From the NCBI RefSeq assembly GCF_014337155.1, contig NZ_CP060632.1, forward strand, positions 1,991,001-2,055,000: a DNA stretch of 64,000 bases. The letters are read 5' to 3'. Positions 47,308 to 56,017 of the stretch are shown here, piece by piece (the stretch's first letter is position 1; each line of letters opens with the position of its first letter). This DNA comes from Wujia chipingensis. Lineage in GTDB: Bacteria > Bacillota > Clostridia > Lachnospirales > Lachnospiraceae. Below the pieces are notes generated by a model, which was not told the DNA's origin, searched no databases, and worked only from the letters and a program-made list of their open reading frames with translations. Position numbers and translations under genes: made by a program.

Positions 47308-48666
47308 ATGGAAAAAAATCTGACAACCGGAAGCGTATTCAAGACGATTTTATATTTTGCGCTTCCATATCTTTTTTCTTATTTTTTACAGACATTATAT
47401 GGTATGGCGGATCTGTTCATCATCGGACAGTTCAACGGAACCGAAAGTACGACCGCTGTTGCAAACGGCAGTCAGGTCATGCACATGCTGACCGTCATGA
47501 TCGTCGGTCTGGCGATGGGATCTACCGTCATGATCGGGCGTGCCGTCGGTGCCAGGCATAAGGATAAAATTGCAAAAACAGTCGGAAACTCCGTAACCTT
47601 ATTCATGGGACTTTCCGTCATATTGACGATTGTTCTGTTGTTGCTTGTAAGACCGATCGTGTTACTGATTCAGACACCGGCCGAAGCAATCGAGGGTTCG
47701 ATCCGGTACCTGACAATCTGCTTTATCGGAATTCCGTTTATTACAGCTTATAATATCATCGCTTCCATCTTCCGTGGTATGGGCGACTCGAAAAGTCCGA
47801 TGTATTTTATCGCGATTGCCTGCGCGGCAAATATCGCGCTCGACTATGTATTTATGGGAGTTCTCCATATGGGTGCTGCCGGAGCCGCACTTGGCACGAC
47901 ACTCGCTCAGACACTGAGTGTCATGATTTCTTTGCTCATGACAAAGAAAAAGAAGCTTGGCATCAAGCTTTGCAAACAGGATTTCATCCCAAGCCGTGCT
48001 GTGCTCGGCGAGATCTTAAAAATCGGTATCCCGGTTGCGATTCAGGATGGCTGTATCCAGATTGCATTTATCATTATCACCGTTATTGCAAACAGCCGTG
48101 GCTTAAATGATGCCGCTGCCGTCGGTATCGTCGAAAAAGTGATCAGCGCACTCTTCATCGTGCCATCTTCGATGCTTGCAACCGTCTCTGCACTTGCCGC
48201 ACAAAATATCGGTGCCGGCAAGCATGACCGTGCATCGAAGACGCTGAAATATGCCATTCTGATTACATTTACCTATGGGATAATCGTTGCAATCATCGGG
48301 GAACTGATTACCGCAGGTATCGTCGGCATCTTCACGAAGGACGCCGCGGTTGTCGTGCTTGGTTCACAATACCTGCGTGGCTATATCGTCGACTGTGCAT
48401 TAGCCGGTATCCATTTCTGCTTCAGCGGATACTTCTGTGCATACGGCAAATCCTATATCGGATTCATCCACAATATGATTGCGATCATCTGCCTGCGTGT
48501 ACCGGGTTCGTATCTGGCCTCGAAGTTCTTCGCAGATACATTGTTCCCGATGGGGCTTGCGGCGCCTGCCGGATCCATGCTTTCGGTTATTATCTGCGTG
48601 GGTACATTTGTATGGATGAAGAAACACGGGCGCCTTGGAGACAGTCAGATACAAGATGCATCCTAG
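47308..48666 (+). CDS. MATE family efflux transporter
   Basis: A 452-residue protein with twelve hydrophobic segments in two homologous halves: ILYFALPYLFSYFLQTLYGMAD and IGRAVGARH in the first, and EILKIGIPVAIQDGCIQIAF in the second. It belongs to the bacterial MATE drug/sodium antiporters. ATG 47308 is used because AGGAGG lies upstream (11 bases); the frame extends to a TTG at 47275 without ribosome support. Its MerR-type promoter implies induction by a small molecule, perhaps the pump substrate. Confidence 0.9.
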   Translation: MEKNLTTGSVFKTILYFALPYLFSYFLQTLYGMADLFIIGQFNGTESTTAVANGSQVMHMLTVMIVGLAMGSTVMIGRAVGARHKDKIAKTVGNSVTLFMGLSVILTIVLLLLVRPIVLLIQTPAEAIEGSIRYLTICFIGIPFITAYNIIASIFRGMGDSKSPMYFIAIACAANIALDYVFMGVLHMGAAGAALGTTLAQTLSVMISLLMTKKKKLGIKLCKQDFIPSRAVLGEILKIGIPVAIQDGCIQIAFIIITVIANSRGLNDAAAVGIVEKVISALFIVPSSMLATVSALAAQNIGAGKHDRASKTLKYAILITFTYGIIVAIIGELITAGIVGIFTKDAAVVVLGSQYLRGYIVDCALAGIHFCFSGYFCAYGKSYIGFIHNMIAIICLRVPGSYLASKFFADTLFPMGLAAPAGSMLSVIICVGTFVWMKKHGRLGDSQIQDAS

Positions 48667-48754
48667 TACATATACAGTCCTGCAGAGACATGCTGCGTTT
48701 CGATTAACGATTGTCAAATGCACCGCATAATGCGTGCATTTTCCTCGTTGCCAT

Positions 48755-48797
48755 AAAAAATCCGGAGAATTCATTTACATGAACGCTCCGGATTTTT
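48755..48797. terminator. Bidirectional terminator between MATE and lemA
   Basis: AAAAATCCGGAG pairs with CTCCGGATTTTT (12 bp) around an 18-base loop and ends in a T-run on both strands, serving the two convergent genes. Confidence 0.9.
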
Positions 48798-48817
48798 GTT
48801 TTAAGATTTTTATTTTG

Positions 48818-49360
48818 TTAGAAACTCATCTTCACATCCTGACGCTTTGCTTCCTCTGCCTCGAAGAATGGTTTCTTTACCGCATGCATGTTGTTCGCTA
48901 CAATGCTGCTCGGGAATACAACAAGCTTCGTATTGTACGTGTTGACATTCGCATTGTACAATCTGCGGGCTGCCTGCAAATGCTCTTCCACATCGGCAAT
49001 CGTCTTCTGCAGCTCCATGAAGTTGTTGCTGGATTTTAACTCCGGATAATTCTCAGCGAGAATGTTGATATCCTTCGTAAGCTGTTCCATCTTCTGATTG
49101 GCTGCATTCTTCTCTGCCATCGTCATGCCGCTTCGAAGCTTGACAAGCTCTGTCAGAACTGTCTTCTCATGTGCCTGATATCCCTTTACGACATCAAGCA
49201 TCTTCGTAAGCACATCGTAACGCTTCGTGAGTGCCACATCGATTCCGGACTCTGCTTCCTCCACCTTAAGCTGTGACCGCTTGATTCCATTCGATGTTGA
49301 TATGTACCAGATCACGATACAGACCAAAAGTACAATAATCACTGTAATAATTGCTTCCAT
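48818..49360 (-). CDS. LemA family protein
   Basis: A 180-residue protein with one N-terminal membrane span (AIITVIIVLLVCIVIWYIS) and a long alpha-helical domain. LemA signatures include GIDVALTKRYDVLTKMLDVV, NYPELKSSNNFMELQKTIAD and RRLYNANVNTYNT. The function is unknown across bacteria; LemA is often encoded with a second membrane protein such as the DUF3137 protein here. ATG 49360 is preferred because GAGGAG lies upstream. Confidence 0.9.
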   Translation of the reverse strand: MEAIITVIIVLLVCIVIWYISTSNGIKRSQLKVEEAESGIDVALTKRYDVLTKMLDVVKGYQAHEKTVLTELVKLRSGMTMAEKNAANQKMEQLTKDINILAENYPELKSSNNFMELQKTIADVEEHLQAARRLYNANVNTYNTKLVVFPSSIVANNMHAVKKPFFEAEEAKRQDVKMSF

Positions 49361-49413
49361 AATTTGCTCTCCTCTCTTTTTCATAGAAATTACATTGTTT
49401 GATTATAAAAATG

Positions 49414-50301
49414 CTACTGTGCATCTGTAATCCGCAGCCGGTGTATGATATCCATAATCACAGCACAATCATTTTTGATCTTATTGATTTCATCCACATA
49501 GACGAATGGCTTCTTGATATCACCATCAAATGCATTTCCAGTTGTATTGACTGCCACATATAGCTTGCTACCCAGATACCGCAGGGCTACATTTCCCGCA
49601 CGCCGGTACAGGTCTGTCACACATTCCATCGTCTGTGGAGTAAGCACATAAAACGCATCGACCGGATAGGTTGCCAACACCTTGAACTCCCGGTTGAACG
49701 CTTCGCTCTCCAGCTTCACATTCTCGTGATGAAATCCATTCAGATTGCCATAATACTGGAAATTCTTCGACCGGATACCAACAGAACGTATATCGGATTT
49801 CTGCAAATCAAAAACGAATACCCGTCCTTTGAAATACGTCGTTGTATGCCGGTTCTTTCCGCTTCCCGTCACATTCTTAATCGTGACATCCGCCTGATCA
49901 AAGGAGACACCTTCATATGCTCCGTGGATCAGATCTTCGGAATCAAAACGATTTCCAAGCTTCAACAGTCCCATCTGCTCGACATTCTGTCTCGTAAATC
50001 CGCACTCCCAGTTCACCTGAACATCCGAGAATGTCTTGTTCAATATTGAAACAACAAATGCATTCTTGTAGATCATCTGATATTCCTTGTTGATCTTTGA
50101 CATCCTGCCGGATGCATAAATGGTTCCAACGGGTACCGCAAACATCAATACCGCAACTACTGTGCCCGCCATCGCCCCCATTCCCGGTGCCCCTATATAG
50201 GCTATCACCAGCAATACAACTGGAGCTGCGAATAAATACATCGCCTGTCTGTACTTCTTATGCAAACCATCGAGCTGATTCACAATCTGCATCGTATCCA
50301 C
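49414..50301 (-). CDS. DUF3137-like membrane protein
   Basis: A 295-residue protein with two N-terminal membrane spans (about residues 20-62) and a cytoplasmic beta-rich domain (GAYEGVSFDQADVTIKNVTG, RVFVFDLQKSDIRSVGI, LYVAVNTTGNAFDGDIKKPF). This matches DUF3137 proteins, which frequently accompany lemA as here (30-base gap to the lemA frame). The start is GTG 50301 with GGGGGTG upstream, or ATG 50292. Role unknown. Confidence 0.8.
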   Translation of the reverse strand: MDTMQIVNQLDGLHKKYRQAMYLFAAPVVLLVIAYIGAPGMGAMAGTVVAVLMFAVPVGTIYASGRMSKINKEYQMIYKNAFVVSILNKTFSDVQVNWECGFTRQNVEQMGLLKLGNRFDSEDLIHGAYEGVSFDQADVTIKNVTGSGKNRHTTTYFKGRVFVFDLQKSDIRSVGIRSKNFQYYGNLNGFHHENVKLESEAFNREFKVLATYPVDAFYVLTPQTMECVTDLYRRAGNVALRYLGSKLYVAVNTTGNAFDGDIKKPFVYVDEINKIKNDCAVIMDIIHRLRITDAQ

Positions 50302-50374
50302 GCGTTCACCCCCTCTGTCAAGTTAAATTGAGTGTATCATGAATCTACAAAAATAGCTATATATTTTACAATTT

Positions 50375-50932
50375 TTAACTGATTCGACTTTCCTCATCCT
50401 CCACTGTCACGAAAATCGGCTCGTGGTGCATCGCCGGAAGCAGCACATGTAACAGATCGTCCATCTTCAGGCGCAGACTGCTCGTATTGATACATGGATG
50501 ACAGCCTACATATTCATCCTGCACCAGATCCTTATCCATCAGAAGCTGTACGTGATTTTCCGTATCATTTATCAGCCCAAGCACACTCACGGAGCCCGGC
50601 GTGATATCCAGGTATTCTTCCATATAAGCATCCTTCGCGAAGGAAAGTCTCGCCACGCCTAACTGCTTCGAGATATCCTTCGTCTTGAACTTCTTATGTC
50701 CCGGCAGCATCAGCAGATAAAAGTTCGTCTCCTGGCGATTGCACAGGAACAGGTTCTTGCAGATTGTCGCCTCCAACGCCTTGTCAATCTCCTCGCAAAC
50801 CTCCATCGTCATCGCTGCTTCGTGATCGATCCGCTCATACCATACATGGTTCGCATCCAAAAAATCATAAGTTCGTATTTCCTTTTCCAGCCTGCCTGAT
50901 TCATCGGCCGGTCTGCCTGATTGTCGTGTCAT
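50375..50932 (-). CDS. Prolyl-tRNA editing protein ProX/YbaK-like
   Basis: A 185-residue single-domain protein of the YbaK/ProX deacylase family. YDFLDANHVWYERIDHE leads into FLCNRQETNFYLLMLPGHKKF, LGVARLSFAKDAYMEEYLDI and PGSVSVLGLIND, with GCHPCINTSSLRL near the end. These free-standing enzymes hydrolyse mischarged Ala-tRNA(Pro) (ProX) or Cys-tRNA(Pro) (YbaK); the NxxS-type ending favours the ProX group. AGAGGAAC precedes the ATG. Monocistronic. Confidence 0.88.
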   Translation of the reverse strand: MTRQSGRPADESGRLEKEIRTYDFLDANHVWYERIDHEAAMTMEVCEEIDKALEATICKNLFLCNRQETNFYLLMLPGHKKFKTKDISKQLGVARLSFAKDAYMEEYLDITPGSVSVLGLINDTENHVQLLMDKDLVQDEYVGCHPCINTSSLRLKMDDLLHVLLPAMHHEPIFVTVEDEESRIS

Positions 50933-51007
50933 AATCGTTCCTCTTTTCGTGTTATCTAACGAAACTGTACCATATTTCGCTAAATTTGAAAACTTACTTT
51001 CTATAAA

Positions 51008-51036
51008 AAAGACACCCGCAAACTGCGGATGCCTTT
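51008..51036 (-). terminator. Terminator after the small membrane protein gene
   Basis: A 13-bp stem (two G-U) with a three-base loop is followed by six T residues on the minus strand, 30 bases beyond the stop at 51067. Confidence 0.85.
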
Positions 51037-51066
51037 AAACACCATTTCTCCTGAATTTCTATGTAA

Positions 51067-51414
51067 TTACTTCTTTGTTACAATCGCAACGACTGCAAGT
51101 ATCGCGTTGATCAGGCACCAGCCTGCCCAGATTGCAAGATCTGAGAAGCTTCCGAAACCGGTAAATCCTACCAGTGCCGCCAGGCCGAACAGAACAATCA
51201 AAGCGATATTTCCGCCCTTTTTCTCAGCGTTTCTCGTCGCAACCGATACGATTCCGCCTGCAAGCATCAGAATTGCTACCAATACGCCTGCAGAGCCGGA
51301 TGTCTCGCCATTTGCTTCGAGCGAATTGGCAACGCCCGCTGCACATGACTGGAATGTTACGATGACGAATAAAATCATGGATAAAATACCGGACACTAAT
51401 TTCCAAGTTTTCAT
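51067..51414 (-). CDS. Small four-span membrane protein
   Basis: A 115-residue hydrophobic protein. Spans are at about residues 5-27 (ISM-rich, with an internal Cys), 42-58, 67-86 and 92-111, with a short charged loop NAEKKGG between spans two and three. AAGGAGG precedes the ATG. Similar small proteins without known role are common in Firmicutes. It has its own terminator and no partner genes. Confidence 0.7.
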   Translation of the reverse strand: MKTWKLVSGILSMILFVIVTFQSCAAGVANSLEANGETSGSAGVLVAILMLAGGIVSVATRNAEKKGGNIALIVLFGLAALVGFTGFGSFSDLAIWAGWCLINAILAVVAIVTKK

Positions 51415-51589
51415 GAACCTCTTCCTCCTTTTCTTGTGGCATACCCCCGCGCATTGCCCGGTGGCAGTTTATCGAAAACATCCTAACGATTCTCTTCGTT
51501 TATGACATTTTCTTCTTTTGTATCCCCACAAGTATTATCCCATAAATTATCCGGCTTCGTTGCCCCCGTAGCAGTGGCAAATTTATTCT

Positions 51590-52051
51590 CTAATCCTGCA
51601 CTCCGCTTGTCCGAAGCGGCTGCAAGCCTTTTTGATTAAGCAGATCATTTACGTCCAGGATGCTTCCCGGCCGCTCATTGAACGCGATCATCAGGAGTGC
51701 ATCTCTTGGGACCTTCGAATATAATTCCGGCATCTCGTATTTTTTAAGTGCACGCTGCGTCTCCGCCAGACTGAATTTCGCCGCATAGCAGATCCGCAGG
51801 ATCACATCCCTCTGCCGCGTACGCTTCTCCCCGGACAGCAGCTTATAGCCATACCGCTCCGGAATATCTGCCTGCAGGAACACATACTGCTGGGTAAGCT
51901 TCTTTTCCTGTAGCAGGTTCTTCACATAGATAGAAAATGCTTCCGAATTATCGCTTACACTTTCTTTATTCTCCGCGCAATATTTCTCAAAGTCCGAAAG
52001 ATGTGTCTTTCCTAAGACTTCATTTAATTCCTTTGTATTTTTCTCCTTCAT
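51590..52051 (-). CDS. Helix-turn-helix protein paired with the kinase
   Basis: A 153-residue protein. The centre (LTQQYVFLQADIPERYGYKLLSG, then EKRTRQRDVILRICYAA) is a divergent Cro/C1-like helix-turn-helix. The ends are helical, with LAETQRALKKYEMPELY. ATG 52051 is chosen because GGAGG lies five bases upstream (the frame extends to a TTG). It is divergent from the serine/threonine kinase with 124 bases between. The pairing suggests it is regulated by, or a substrate of, the kinase, which is inference. Confidence 0.72.
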   Translation of the reverse strand: MKEKNTKELNEVLGKTHLSDFEKYCAENKESVSDNSEAFSIYVKNLLQEKKLTQQYVFLQADIPERYGYKLLSGEKRTRQRDVILRICYAAKFSLAETQRALKKYEMPELYSKVPRDALLMIAFNERPGSILDVNDLLNQKGLQPLRTSGVQD

Positions 52052-52175
52052 TTCATCCTCCAATCTGTTATAATAAATCCATCAGACTACCGATTACCAA
52101 AGCTGTATCAAAAAGCCCGGATAATTGATTGACTAAATATAATCAGTAACCCTACCCTATAGAAAGGATATGCAT

Positions 52176-53324
52176 ATGGATCTCGATCAGCGTCTCGCTA
52201 TTTCGTATTATAAACCAATAGCCGCCATAAATGAACCGCATCATGTATACTTAGTCCAGCATCAGGAGACAAAAAAGATTGCCATCAAAAAAGTGCTTGA
52301 TGTCTATAACCTCGCTGTCTATGCCGAGTTATACCGCAATCCTGTCGCAGGTACACCGCGGATCATAAACTATTACGAAGAGGCGGGACAGCTTACTGTC
52401 ATCGAAGAATATATCTCCGGAACTTCCCTGCAGGATATGATCCGCCACGCAGACATAGTTCCAAGCGATATGCTTCAATATATGCTTGACCTGTGTACGA
52501 TTCTTGAACAGCTGCATCTGCATAATCCGGCTATCATCCACCGGGATGTGAAACCCTCAAATGTTATCATCACCAGTTATAACCGTGCTGTGCTGCTCGA
52601 CTTCAACGCTGCCAAATACCATACAGCCGCGAAAGATTCTGATACAATCCTGCTTGGTACACAGGGCTATGCCGCCCCGGAACAATACGGATTTGGACAA
52701 TCCTCCCCGCAGACAGATATTTATTCTATGGGGATTCTTCTGAAGGAAATGGCGGAAGCATCGCATTGCCAGAATCCATATATTGATGCGGTTACTGCCA
52801 AATGTACACAGATGAATCCGGCGGAACGGTATCAAAGCATCGGGGAATTACGTCAGGCGTTGTTGGCAAATGGGGGAATCTTTCCTTATACACATGCCGG
52901 TCGAGCCTCCACCGGAGATTTATCCGGTTCGTCTTCCAAGCGTTCAAATGCTCAAACACAGAACGATCCCGACACTTCCGCAAACCATATGCAGTTTGCC
53001 CCTCCCGGTTTCCGTTCCAAAACACCTTGGAAGATGGCGGTTGCACTGCTTACCTATATATTTCTGGCATGGTTTTGCTTATCCATGAAAGTAAACAATA
53101 CCTTCGGTGCTGCACTGTGGGTGGAGCGTGTATTTGCACTCATTATAATGCTTTTTATCGTGGCTTCCATCTTCGACTATCTCCATGTACGAAAGCTCAT
53201 GCCTCTGTGCCAGCATGAGAAGAAAGCAACACGCATATTCGGCGTGGTTGTGTTAGACATCCTCGTTGTGTTCGGATTGATCGTCGTCATGGCGATCGTG
53301 CAATCATTTTGTCCGAATTCATAA
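52176..53324 (+). CDS. Hanks-type serine/threonine protein kinase, membrane anchored
   Basis: A 382-residue protein. The kinase domain (about 8-250) has the VAIK-equivalent IAIKKV, the catalytic loop HRDVKPSNVI, the metal motif DFN in place of DFG (LLDFNAAKY), the activation segment GTQGYAAPEQ and DIYSMGILLKEM. A linker of about 50 residues leads to three hydrophobic spans (about 290-312, 321-338, 355-375). The glycine-rich loop is poor. DFN with an intact Asp is found in related clostridial kinases, so activity is still likely. The second ATG at 52176 best fits AAAGGA. Confidence 0.85.
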   Translation: MDLDQRLAISYYKPIAAINEPHHVYLVQHQETKKIAIKKVLDVYNLAVYAELYRNPVAGTPRIINYYEEAGQLTVIEEYISGTSLQDMIRHADIVPSDMLQYMLDLCTILEQLHLHNPAIIHRDVKPSNVIITSYNRAVLLDFNAAKYHTAAKDSDTILLGTQGYAAPEQYGFGQSSPQTDIYSMGILLKEMAEASHCQNPYIDAVTAKCTQMNPAERYQSIGELRQALLANGGIFPYTHAGRASTGDLSGSSSKRSNAQTQNDPDTSANHMQFAPPGFRSKTPWKMAVALLTYIFLAWFCLSMKVNNTFGAALWVERVFALIIMLFIVASIFDYLHVRKLMPLCQHEKKATRIFGVVVLDILVVFGLIVVMAIVQSFCPNS

Positions 53325-53355
53325 ATCTCATATAGAATATCATGTTTTTGACATA

Positions 53356-53384
53356 AAAAATGCCACCGTGAAGGTGGTATTTTT
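53356..53384 (+). terminator. Terminator after the kinase
   Basis: AAAAATGCCACC pairs with GGTGGTATTTTT (one G-U) around a five-base loop, followed by ATTTTT, about 30 bases past the stop. Confidence 0.85.
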
Positions 53385-53548
53385 ATTTTTATCTTTATTA
53401 TTTATTTGTCTTTTTTATCATATAAATATCTTAAAAATGAAGTTCAGTCAGGAATTTCGCTAGTTCAGTCAATAATCCCCCTTTTTTATAATATCTGTTG
53501 TATACTACATCCAGATTTCAACGGCACCAAAAAAACACACATCCCACG

Positions 53549-53652
53549 AAATCAAAAAGACCGAAACTGCAGCATATTCTCCCTTCTTCTCCAAGGTCAA
53601 ATGTGGGTTCCCGCTCCGCCTGTTCCCCAGGCTTCGCCGCGTGCAGTTTCGG
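53549..53652 (-). ncRNA. Candidate stand-alone structured RNA, unidentified
   Basis: On the minus strand an 11-bp closing stem, CCGAAACTGCA (53642-53652) with TGCAGTTTCGG (53561-53571), encloses 70 bases and is followed by TCTTTTTGATTT. The GC-rich interior contains GCCTG/CAGGC (53618-53632) and CCTT/AAGG (53582-53596) hairpins and the single-stranded-looking AGCGGGAACCCACATTTGACC. The neighbourhood is AT-rich, so the GC block stands out. No downstream minus-strand gene is in range to be regulated in cis. I could not match it to 6S, SRP, tmRNA or a known riboswitch. Confidence 0.5.
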
Positions 53653-53713
53653 AATTAACAACTTCTATTTAATGTCTTTCATCTATGTTATATTTCTGAA
53701 TTTTCACAATACA

Positions 53714-53754
53714 TTGCCGCCGACTCCGAATAGGAATCGACGGCAATTCTTTTT
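53714..53754. terminator. Hairpin at the end of the MFS remnant
   Basis: TTGCCGCCGACTCC pairs with GGAATCGACGGCAA (14 bp, two wobble pairs) around a five-base loop. The T-run (TTCTTTTT) follows on the plus strand, but the position directly after the remnant's stop suggests it once served the minus-strand gene. Confidence 0.6.
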
Positions 53755-53977
53755 ACCACACAGAAAACACAATTCCTGCAAGCGGTGACAACACGATCAT
53801 AATCATAGAAAACAAAAAAGACTCCATTGATATAAGCGTTGCCCTCCACTCAGACGGAAACATTTCCTGTAAGATCGCATCTGTACGAACCTGCAATGCA
53901 TCACCACTACTGATAACATTGACAGTAAAGAGTCGTTCAGACTGATTGCGGGTTTTCAGCTTAAACTTAGTGGTCAA
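53753..53977 (-). pseudogene. C-terminal remnant of an MFS transporter
   Basis: The last 50 residues of this frame (MFPSEWRATLISMESFLFSM, then IVLSPLAGIVFSVW) resemble the final two helices of a twelve-span MFS drug transporter. In these proteins a PSExRATLxS segment precedes the last spans. The other ten spans are missing, and upstream lies an unrelated small ORF. No start or ribosome site fits. It marks a deletion scar at the edge of the accessory region. Confidence 0.6.
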
Positions 53978-53993
53978 GGCGTCATTTATGATT

Positions 53994-54158
53994 TCAGTTT
54001 GCCAAAACCTTTTTCTGACGCCTGCGAGTCATTGATACCTGACTTGGTTGAATTACTATCTTCTTTATATGCTCACCATCTACCCCAATATCTTTTAGAT
54101 AACCTTCAAAATCTCCGTCAAATATAGATATATCATTTTCAACATCATACGTATACAT
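53994..54158 (-). CDS. 54-residue small protein downstream of the ATPase
   Basis: An ATG at 54158 preceded by GAGAGG opens a 54-residue frame, MYTYDVENDISIFDGDFEGY at the start and a basic end MTRRRQKKVLAN. It begins 10 bases after the stop of the DUF4143 ATPase gene and is probably cotranscribed. The acidic-then-basic layout and size are reminiscent of small antitoxin-like or adaptor proteins, but I recognise no family. It could also be a shortened end of a longer protein. Confidence 0.5.
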   Translation of the reverse strand: MYTYDVENDISIFDGDFEGYLKDIGVDGEHIKKIVIQPSQVSMTRRRQKKVLAN

Positions 54159-54168
54159 ATCTACCTCT

Positions 54169-55386
54169 CTACGCTTTCTCTAAAGAACTTTCATCCAGAA
54201 GGAAATCAAGCATATTTATCTTCTTATAGCCGTTTTCCAAATTAGTAAAAGGATCATTATCCATAGTAATTACTATCTTCTTATAGCCATCATCCAAATT
54301 CCTGAATGAGCTTAACTCTCGTTCTCTTGTGGATGGATCAATTACAGAATATGACACCTGAATATAATAGGTATTGTTCATATCCTTTGCCATAAAGTCA
54401 ATTTCCTTATCACTATTATTTCCAATATCAACTATATAACCTCTGCGTAACAATTCAAGATAAACAATATTTTCTATCGTATGCGTCGGTTCAAGTTGTC
54501 TAAAATTCAGCATTGCATTGCGAATACCAATATCACATACATAATACTTGTGTAAAGTCTTTAAATATGCTTTCCCTTTTATATCATATCTCTGCACCTT
54601 ATAAAACAAAAATGCATCGCACAAATAATCCAAATAATTACCTATTGTCTTATGGTCAACACTTGTATATCCATTACTTCTTAATGTATCCGCTATTTTT
54701 CTACTCGAAACATATGACCCAATAGAAGAACATAGAAGTTCTACCAATGCCTGAAATACTTCTTTATTTCGTATACCGTGACGTTCAATGATGTCATTAA
54801 TCTGAACAGACTCTGCAACAGTTTTAAGATATTTATTCTTCAGAACGTCATCTTCTTCCTGCAACAAATACGGCATTCCGCCATATAACATATACTGATT
54901 AAATAACTGATATTTATCTGTCTGGTAATAATCATATAACTCTTTAAAGCTGAATGGCTGAACATGCAATTCAACACCTCTGCCTCTGAATTTTGTATTA
55001 ATATCAGACGACAAAAATTCCGAATTAGAACCAGTGATATAAACATCACAATTAAAATCTCGCTTTATTCCATTTACCACATCTTCAAAATTCTCTACTA
55101 ACTGAATTTCATCCAAAAAGATGTAGTAGCAATTTTCATCTTTAATCCTATTTTCAACCTCTTTATAAAGTTTTTTCGCATCTAACAGTTCATCATTTCG
55201 AATATTATCAAGTGCTATCTTTATAATATGATGTTCCGGCACACCAAGTTTCTTAATTTCTTCATAAAACAACTCAAATAACAGCGTTGATTTCCCGCAA
55301 CGACGTATACCCGTGATGATTTTTACAATATCTTTATCTTTCTGTTTCAGTAAAAAGTCAATGTACTTTTTTCTTTCTATAGCCAT
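54169..55386 (-). CDS. AAA ATPase with DUF4143 domain
   Basis: A 405-residue protein. The N-terminal AAA_14 ATPase has Walker A ITGIRRCGKSTLL and Walker B YYIFLDEIQLVENF, with sensor VYITGSNSEFLS. The C-terminal DUF4143 domain has ERHGIRNKEVFQALVELLCSSI, a winged-helix-like middle, and the nuclease-like KEIDFMAKD with YYIQVSYSV. These ATPases are widespread in anaerobes and archaea; their role is unknown, with links to mobile elements and defence proposed. GGGGAG precedes ATG 55386. The low GC matches its surroundings. Confidence 0.87.
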   Translation of the reverse strand: MAIERKKYIDFLLKQKDKDIVKIITGIRRCGKSTLLFELFYEEIKKLGVPEHHIIKIALDNIRNDELLDAKKLYKEVENRIKDENCYYIFLDEIQLVENFEDVVNGIKRDFNCDVYITGSNSEFLSSDINTKFRGRGVELHVQPFSFKELYDYYQTDKYQLFNQYMLYGGMPYLLQEEDDVLKNKYLKTVAESVQINDIIERHGIRNKEVFQALVELLCSSIGSYVSSRKIADTLRSNGYTSVDHKTIGNYLDYLCDAFLFYKVQRYDIKGKAYLKTLHKYYVCDIGIRNAMLNFRQLEPTHTIENIVYLELLRRGYIVDIGNNSDKEIDFMAKDMNNTYYIQVSYSVIDPSTRERELSSFRNLDDGYKKIVITMDNDPFTNLENGYKKINMLDFLLDESSLEKA

Positions 55387-55496
55387 AATTCTCCCCTTTC
55401 TATTCCCCAAATTCGTTCAAAAACTTTTTTTGGGGAATAACTTATTTGTATTATATATCTTTTTCATTTGTTTGTCACGCACATATTATGTATTTT

Positions 55497-55742
55497 CTAC
55501 CCCAATCCCATAACTTTGGGGGTATCATCAGTCTTTTCCAGTCCTCGATTGTGAATCAGTAAGTCCTTGGTGTTCTCCACCAAATCCTGCTCCCCGGATT
55601 CAAAGATAGCCAGTCTGTACTTTTTCTCCTTACACTCCGCAATCAAAGGCTGCAGGCTGTCCATAACCTTAGGATCAGCCTTTTCCGCATTCGTCATCCA
55701 GACAATTGCGTACTTACCCTCTCTATTCACTGTCAGATTCAT
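55497..55742 (-). CDS. 81-residue conserved-looking small protein
   Basis: The frame MNLTVNREGKYAIVWMTNAE continues with ADPKVMDSLQPLIAECKEKK and ends THTPKV-like DDTPKVMGLG. AAGGAGG lies six bases before the ATG, one of the best sites here. Its alternation of strands and helices suggests a compact alpha/beta protein. I do not recognise a characterised family, although similar orphan proteins are often seen in Lachnospiraceae accessory regions. It precedes the ATPase gene by 110 bases. Confidence 0.65.
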   Translation of the reverse strand: MNLTVNREGKYAIVWMTNAEKADPKVMDSLQPLIAECKEKKYRLAIFESGEQDLVENTKDLLIHNRGLEKTDDTPKVMGLG

Positions 55743-56017
55743 AGGGCACCTCCTTTTCTTAAAATGATTGCCAGATTTTTCATCTTTATGCCGACGCAGA
55801 TGAAAAACTTGTTAAATTCATTTTATCTAAGAATAGGTTTTTCTACATTGAACGGATTTTGAGCAGAAATTGAAAATATACGTCCATGCCACAATCGTAC
55901 AGTCGTTCTTTCCTTGCTTTTATGCTATACTTTCCACAAGTCCCATATCGAAACGATTTACTACCATGAAATAAGAAACATAGAAGATTACAGGACAAAT
56001 TACAGGAGATGATTTCA

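Noticed and set aside
53406..53672. Plus-strand ORF of 88 residues with a Pro-rich end
   Set aside because: It overlaps the candidate structured RNA and begins in AT-rich DNA with no ribosome site; the composition is unlike a protein.
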